Positions 12,598 through 15,979 of a stretch of 15,979 nt of DNA are shown here, piece by piece. Under the pieces are notes generated by a model. It had not been told where the DNA came from, did no database searches, and saw only the letters and a program-made list of their open reading frames with translations. The position numbers and the translations under genes are program-made. Every line of letters begins with the position of its first letter. Position 1 is the first letter of the stretch. The stretch is from JBDHZU01 sp039812085 (GTDB lineage: Bacteria; Actinomycetota; Actinomycetes; S36-B12; UBA10799): positions 1 to 15,979 of the forward strand of contig JBDHZU010000033.1 of the NCBI GenBank assembly GCA_039812085.1, in the 5' to 3' direction.

Positions 12598-15500
12598 TGC
12601 AGTTACACCAGTTGCGCCTGGAGAACATCGGGCCGTTCGTCGGCGTTACCGAGATCGATTTTGCCCGGTTTGCCAATTCTGGAGTGTTTTTACTGGATGG
12701 CGGAGTTGGAGTCGGTAAGTCGATGATCATCGACTCGTTGGTATTCGCGCTCTACGGTCGCGCGGCCGGTAGCGAATCCAGTGTGGATCGCATGCGCTCT
12801 GCCTTTGCACCAGCAGAAGAATCGTCATCGGTGAGACTCACCTTTGAGGTGGCATCCGGGATTTATCGGATCGAACGCACTCCGGCATATCAACGGGCAA
12901 AGCGGCGGGGCGAAGGAACCACTGAACAGCGATCGAGCATCCGTTTGTATCGGCTTGCCGATCCGGGTGCTGAGACTGGTGAACTGATTTCCAGTCGTCA
13001 CGAAGAGGCCCAGGATGAGATTCAACGCATCCTCGGATTGAACCGTGAACAATTCGTGCAGACGGTGGTCTTGCCGCAAGGTCAATTTGCCGAGTTCCTT
13101 CGCGCCGACCCCAGTGACCGACAAGCCCTTTTGCAGCGCCTATTCGGGACAGACCTCTACGACGCCACCACCGATGAACTGAAACGTCGACGCAGTGAGG
13201 CATTGGCTCTGCGATCAGCGTCAAGTGACCAATGCCGACGCGCAACAGTGGCCTTCAGCGCCACCGCAGAACTATCTGAGGATCAATCCGAAGCGCTGTT
13301 GCAGGCAGAGCCAAACGAGTTGCGGGCGACGGTAGCCAAGGTTGTCGAACACGGAGAAACCCAGGCCAAGCTATTGCAGGCAGAACTCCACACTCGCGCC
13401 GTGCAGACCAAGCAACTTGATGACCGCCTGCAATCCCTACGCGAAACGACCAATGCGTGGAATACCCGGCACCAGCTACACGCACAAGCAGAGCAATTAA
13501 CCGCTCAAGCCGATCAGATCGACCAACTCGAACAAACAGTTACTCGCGGCATAGCCCTGCAGGCCCTCACTCCTGCGTTTGTTGAGTTGCAGGCAGCCCA
13601 AGCTGACGAGCACATAGTGTTCGCGCGCATTGAACAGACTCGCAATGAGCTTGCGCAGGCGAGTGATCCGCACGGCAGAACCCTGTACACGGATACCGAA
13701 CGCGTCGACCCACAACGACTCCTGCTGAGGGTTGAACACGAAATGACGGCTACCGGCGAAGCATTGGAAGCAGAGAATCGTCGGGCAGACACCATCACCG
13801 CGATCGATTCGGGCCAAGACACGATTGCGCGCTACTCCGATCAACTCACGGCTGCACGCGAGGTGTTGGCTGCGATTCCTGCGCAACGTGAGCAACTGAT
13901 GGCCACCCGCAACGAACAGTTCGCGATCGGTGCTGGCCTGCCGTTAGCCCAGCAACAGCATGCTGATGCAGTAGCCGCTCGGGCGGCGGCAGAACGGGTT
14001 GTCGAACTGACTGTTCGCAGTCGTACCCAACAAACCCAGTTGGACGAGGCAGTCACATCTGCCCAGAAGCTGAATCAGGTTCTGGCGACACAACGTCACG
14101 ACTACCTCGCGGGTATGGCGGGGAATCTGGCTGCCGAACTTGTCGATGGGCAGCCATGTCCTGTGTGTGGCTCGGCCGAACATCCTCACCCTGCTGACCG
14201 GCTGATTTCGGCAGCAGTCACCCAAGAGTCGCTCGATGACGTAGATACGCAGGTTGCCGAGGCATTTCGGGTTGTCGAGCAGTTGCGCGAGGCTCTGCAG
14301 GCTGTCCAAGTCGAACTCGCAACAGCACAACACAGTGCGGGCTCACAATCAGTCGAGCAATGGACGATTGAGTGCGAACGACTGGGTGAAGCAATCACGT
14401 ACGCAGAACTAGCCGTAAAAAAAGCAGTCGAATGTGATGCCGAGCTTGCGAATCTGGATACCCAACAACAACGTGCGGAACACGCGTCACAGACTGCCCA
14501 AGCCGAAATCACAACAACCGACGCCCTGCTGCGCGATACCCGTGCAGTCTTGCAGCAACTCGATAGCCAACTCAGCCAAGCCCGAGGTGGTTTTGAGCGA
14601 GTTGCGGATCGACTGGAGGTTCTCACCGAGGTCCACGAACGAGTGCAGCGACTGGTCACCGATGAGGCGCAAGCAGTCCAACTGCGCTCTGTGGTTCAGG
14701 AGCGTTCCCAACGGTTTACCCAACAACTCACCGCGTTGGAGTTGCCGGATCAACAAGCATGGGAATCAGAAGTTGACGCACTTGATGATCTGGATGCGCA
14801 CGCAAAGCTCATTGCCGACTACCGCTCGCGGGTTGCCACAGTTCAGGCACAACTCGCGGCGGATCAGCTCACAGATCTCCCCCACGACGATCCGAGTGAA
14901 CTGCTCACGCAAGTCCAGGCCGAGCATGAACAGGCTCAAGCAGAGTTGGCAGCCCTCACAACGGCACATGAACTCGCAACTCGCCGATTAACCCAACTCG
15001 CGAGCAGTTCTCACGCACTGAACCAGGCCATCGACGAACACTCCGCCACCGTGAGACAAACAGATGCCGTGATTCGGATGGCAGACCTGGCAACAGCTCG
15101 AAGTACGGAGAATCAACTCCGCACAGCACTTCCTACCTACGTGCTGCACACGCGATTCCAGCAAGTCCTCACCGCCGCAAATGAACGGCTTCGAGAACTA
15201 TCCGATGGACGCTACGCGCTACGCGCCCAATTTGAACCGGAGACTGCTGCACGTCGTGCCGGTCTTGGTCTATTGGTGTACGACTTCCATTCCGAACAAA
15301 CCCGGCGCGCTGGCGACTTGTCGGGCGGCGAGACCTTCTACACGGCACTGTCCTTGGCATTGGGATTGGCCGATGTCGTCACCGCAGAGTCAGGCGGCAT
15401 TGACCTCGGCACCCTGTTCATTGACGAGGGTTTCGGCAGCCTGGATTCCCAAACCTTGGACAACGTGCTGAGCCAGATCACTCGCTTGTCCCAGCACGGT

Positions 15501-15611
15501 CGTTTAGTGGGAGTCATCAGCCACGTCGATGAACTCAAACATCGGATTGCGGATCGGATTGAAGTTCGCCGCACCGGTGCCGGCACGAGCACGGTGGCGG
15601 TACTGGCCTAG
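12597..15611 (+). CDS. sbcC: SbcC, ATPase subunit of the SbcCD complex
   Basis: A 1004-residue SMC/Rad50-type ATPase that forms the long-armed partner of SbcD. The N-terminal Walker A reads GGVGVGKS at residues 35-42. A Q-loop region lies near residues 158-163 (VVLPQGQF). Two long Gln/Glu/Ala-rich coiled-coil arms cover about 190-510 and 535-850. Between them the zinc hook CPVC has Cys521 and Cys524. The C-terminal lobe carries the ABC signature DLSGGE at 907-912 and Walker B LFIDE with Asp943/Glu944, then the D-loop GSLD. All functional motifs are intact and the length is normal. GGAG at 12587-12590 sits 6 nt before the ATG as a good ribosome-binding site. The Walker A is slightly unusual, with GVGVGKSM in place of the common GxTGAGKST. 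Confidence 0.97.
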   Translation: MQLHQLRLENIGPFVGVTEIDFARFANSGVFLLDGGVGVGKSMIIDSLVFALYGRAAGSESSVDRMRSAFAPAEESSSVRLTFEVASGIYRIERTPAYQRAKRRGEGTTEQRSSIRLYRLADPGAETGELISSRHEEAQDEIQRILGLNREQFVQTVVLPQGQFAEFLRADPSDRQALLQRLFGTDLYDATTDELKRRRSEALALRSASSDQCRRATVAFSATAELSEDQSEALLQAEPNELRATVAKVVEHGETQAKLLQAELHTRAVQTKQLDDRLQSLRETTNAWNTRHQLHAQAEQLTAQADQIDQLEQTVTRGIALQALTPAFVELQAAQADEHIVFARIEQTRNELAQASDPHGRTLYTDTERVDPQRLLLRVEHEMTATGEALEAENRRADTITAIDSGQDTIARYSDQLTAAREVLAAIPAQREQLMATRNEQFAIGAGLPLAQQQHADAVAARAAAERVVELTVRSRTQQTQLDEAVTSAQKLNQVLATQRHDYLAGMAGNLAAELVDGQPCPVCGSAEHPHPADRLISAAVTQESLDDVDTQVAEAFRVVEQLREALQAVQVELATAQHSAGSQSVEQWTIECERLGEAITYAELAVKKAVECDAELANLDTQQQRAEHASQTAQAEITTTDALLRDTRAVLQQLDSQLSQARGGFERVADRLEVLTEVHERVQRLVTDEAQAVQLRSVVQERSQRFTQQLTALELPDQQAWESEVDALDDLDAHAKLIADYRSRVATVQAQLAADQLTDLPHDDPSELLTQVQAEHEQAQAELAALTTAHELATRRLTQLASSSHALNQAIDEHSATVRQTDAVIRMADLATARSTENQLRTALPTYVLHTRFQQVLTAANERLRELSDGRYALRAQFEPETAARRAGLGLLVYDFHSEQTRRAGDLSGGETFYTALSLALGLADVVTAESGGIDLGTLFIDEGFGSLDSQTLDNVLSQITRLSQHGRLVGVISHVDELKHRIADRIEVRRTGAGTSTVAVLA

Positions 15612-15967
15612 CTGTTTGTGTCGCCTAGATCCTTCTGCGGCTTGTTTCTGATCCAGCCAGCTTCCGGTGGTCGAATCTGGTGCCGTTCGGTAAAGCGTTC
15701 TCGCTCCTTGGCGTCGTGAATGGGAAGTTGCCCCACACTGACAAGTTCGTCGCAGTACTCATCAGCGAATACCTGGATACCAGTACCCAACGTCAAAGCC
15801 ACTCTGTCACCAAATCTGATGTGTCGGTCGTGACCAAACCGACGACCACCATCAGGCACCAGCACGACATCGAGTTTCAGCTTCCGCTTTCCCAATGAAT
15901 CTCTCAGGGACTGCAACGCCTGGGCGATGACCTGTTCATCCATTGGCCGACCGTTGTCTTCTTCCAT
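15608..15967 (-). CDS. Uncharacterised protein, 119 residues
   Basis: A small soluble protein that I do not recognise. It begins with an acidic stretch and a helix (EQVIAQALQSLRDSLG), then alternating strands (KLKLDVVLVPD, RHIRFGDRVALTLG, IQVFADEYCDELVS), and ends with a charged, probably flexible tail rich in Arg, Glu and Pro. There is no signal peptide, membrane segment or catalytic motif, and one Cys. It is likely real: it fills the space after sbcC and no better frame exists there. The start is ATG at 15967, with GTG 15970 possible. A 14-bp palindrome overlaps the start codon. Its stop shares the CTAG at 15608-15611 with the sbcC stop on the other strand. No function is proposed. Confidence 0.62.
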   Translation of the reverse strand: MEEDNGRPMDEQVIAQALQSLRDSLGKRKLKLDVVLVPDGGRRFGHDRHIRFGDRVALTLGTGIQVFADEYCDELVSVGQLPIHDAKERERFTERHQIRPPEAGWIRNKPQKDLGDTNS

Positions 15968-15979
15968 CACTGCAGTGAT
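15966..15979. promoter_or_regulatory. Perfect palindrome overlapping the start of the last gene
   Basis: ATCACTGCAGTGAT is a perfect 14-bp palindrome that runs to the right edge and includes the start codon of the uncharacterised gene. It may continue beyond the window. It could be an operator for that gene and a possible divergent neighbour. Confidence 0.35.

Noticed and set aside
1..15979. Mobile elements, CRISPR arrays, tRNA or rRNA genes, toxin-antitoxin or phage-defence genes
   Set aside because: I looked for transposases, integrases, regular repeat-spacer arrays, cloverleaf-like segments and defence-type gene pairs and saw none. SbcCD is a housekeeping DNA-end processing complex here.

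Overview
The window looks like chromosomal DNA of a member of the Actinomycetota. GC content is moderate to high (about 55-60% by eye). Supporting signs are a HAD/PlsC-type acyltransferase whose upstream frame is still open, a second PlsC with the actinobacterial-type acidic/lysine tail, a WS/DGAT acyltransferase, frequent GTG starts, and several start codons placed exactly 6 nt after a TANNNT hexamer, the layout of leaderless actinobacterial promoters. I cannot name a genus. There is no phage, insertion sequence, CRISPR array, tRNA or rRNA, so this reads as core or near-core genome.

Layout. 1-756: C-terminal part of a PlsC acyltransferase cut by the left edge, probably fused to a HAD phosphatase. 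770-1543 (-): second PlsC-like acyltransferase. 1615-1884 (+): small three-helix membrane protein, divergent from the previous gene. 1913-3013 (-): unusual protein with an N-terminal winged helix, a long acidic linker and a C-terminal membrane hairpin. 3078-5019 (+): two overlapping patatin-like genes. 5076-7324 (+): OmpR-family response regulator and its histidine kinase, coupled by a TGATG overlap. 7276-8670 (-): WS/DGAT acyltransferase whose 3' end overlaps the kinase gene by 49 nt. 8842-9045 (-): cold-shock protein with a strong hairpin terminator and a structured leader. 9158-9703 (-): lipoprotein. 9770-10525 (+): aquaporin/glycerol-facilitator-like channel. 10539-11396 (-): alpha/beta hydrolase. 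11443-15611 (+): sbcDC operon. 15608-15967 (-): uncharacterised protein.

How the genes fit together. The left half is a lipid module: two enzymes that acylate glycerolipid precursors, two patatin-type lipid hydrolases (the second with an altered active site), and a wax ester/triacylglycerol-type acyltransferase. A two-component system sits inside it, and its promoter carries an 11-bp-spaced direct repeat like those bound by PhoP/OmpR-type regulators. It may regulate itself and perhaps the flanking lipid genes; that link is inference. The right half holds general stress and maintenance functions: cold shock, a channel and SbcCD DNA-end processing.

The items most worth a second look are the membrane-anchored winged-helix protein, the degenerate second patatin, the direct-repeat operator, the recurring TANNNT-N6-start promoters and the two small uncharacterised proteins (lipoprotein and 15608-15967). 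I found no clear evidence of a wholly new multi-gene system.
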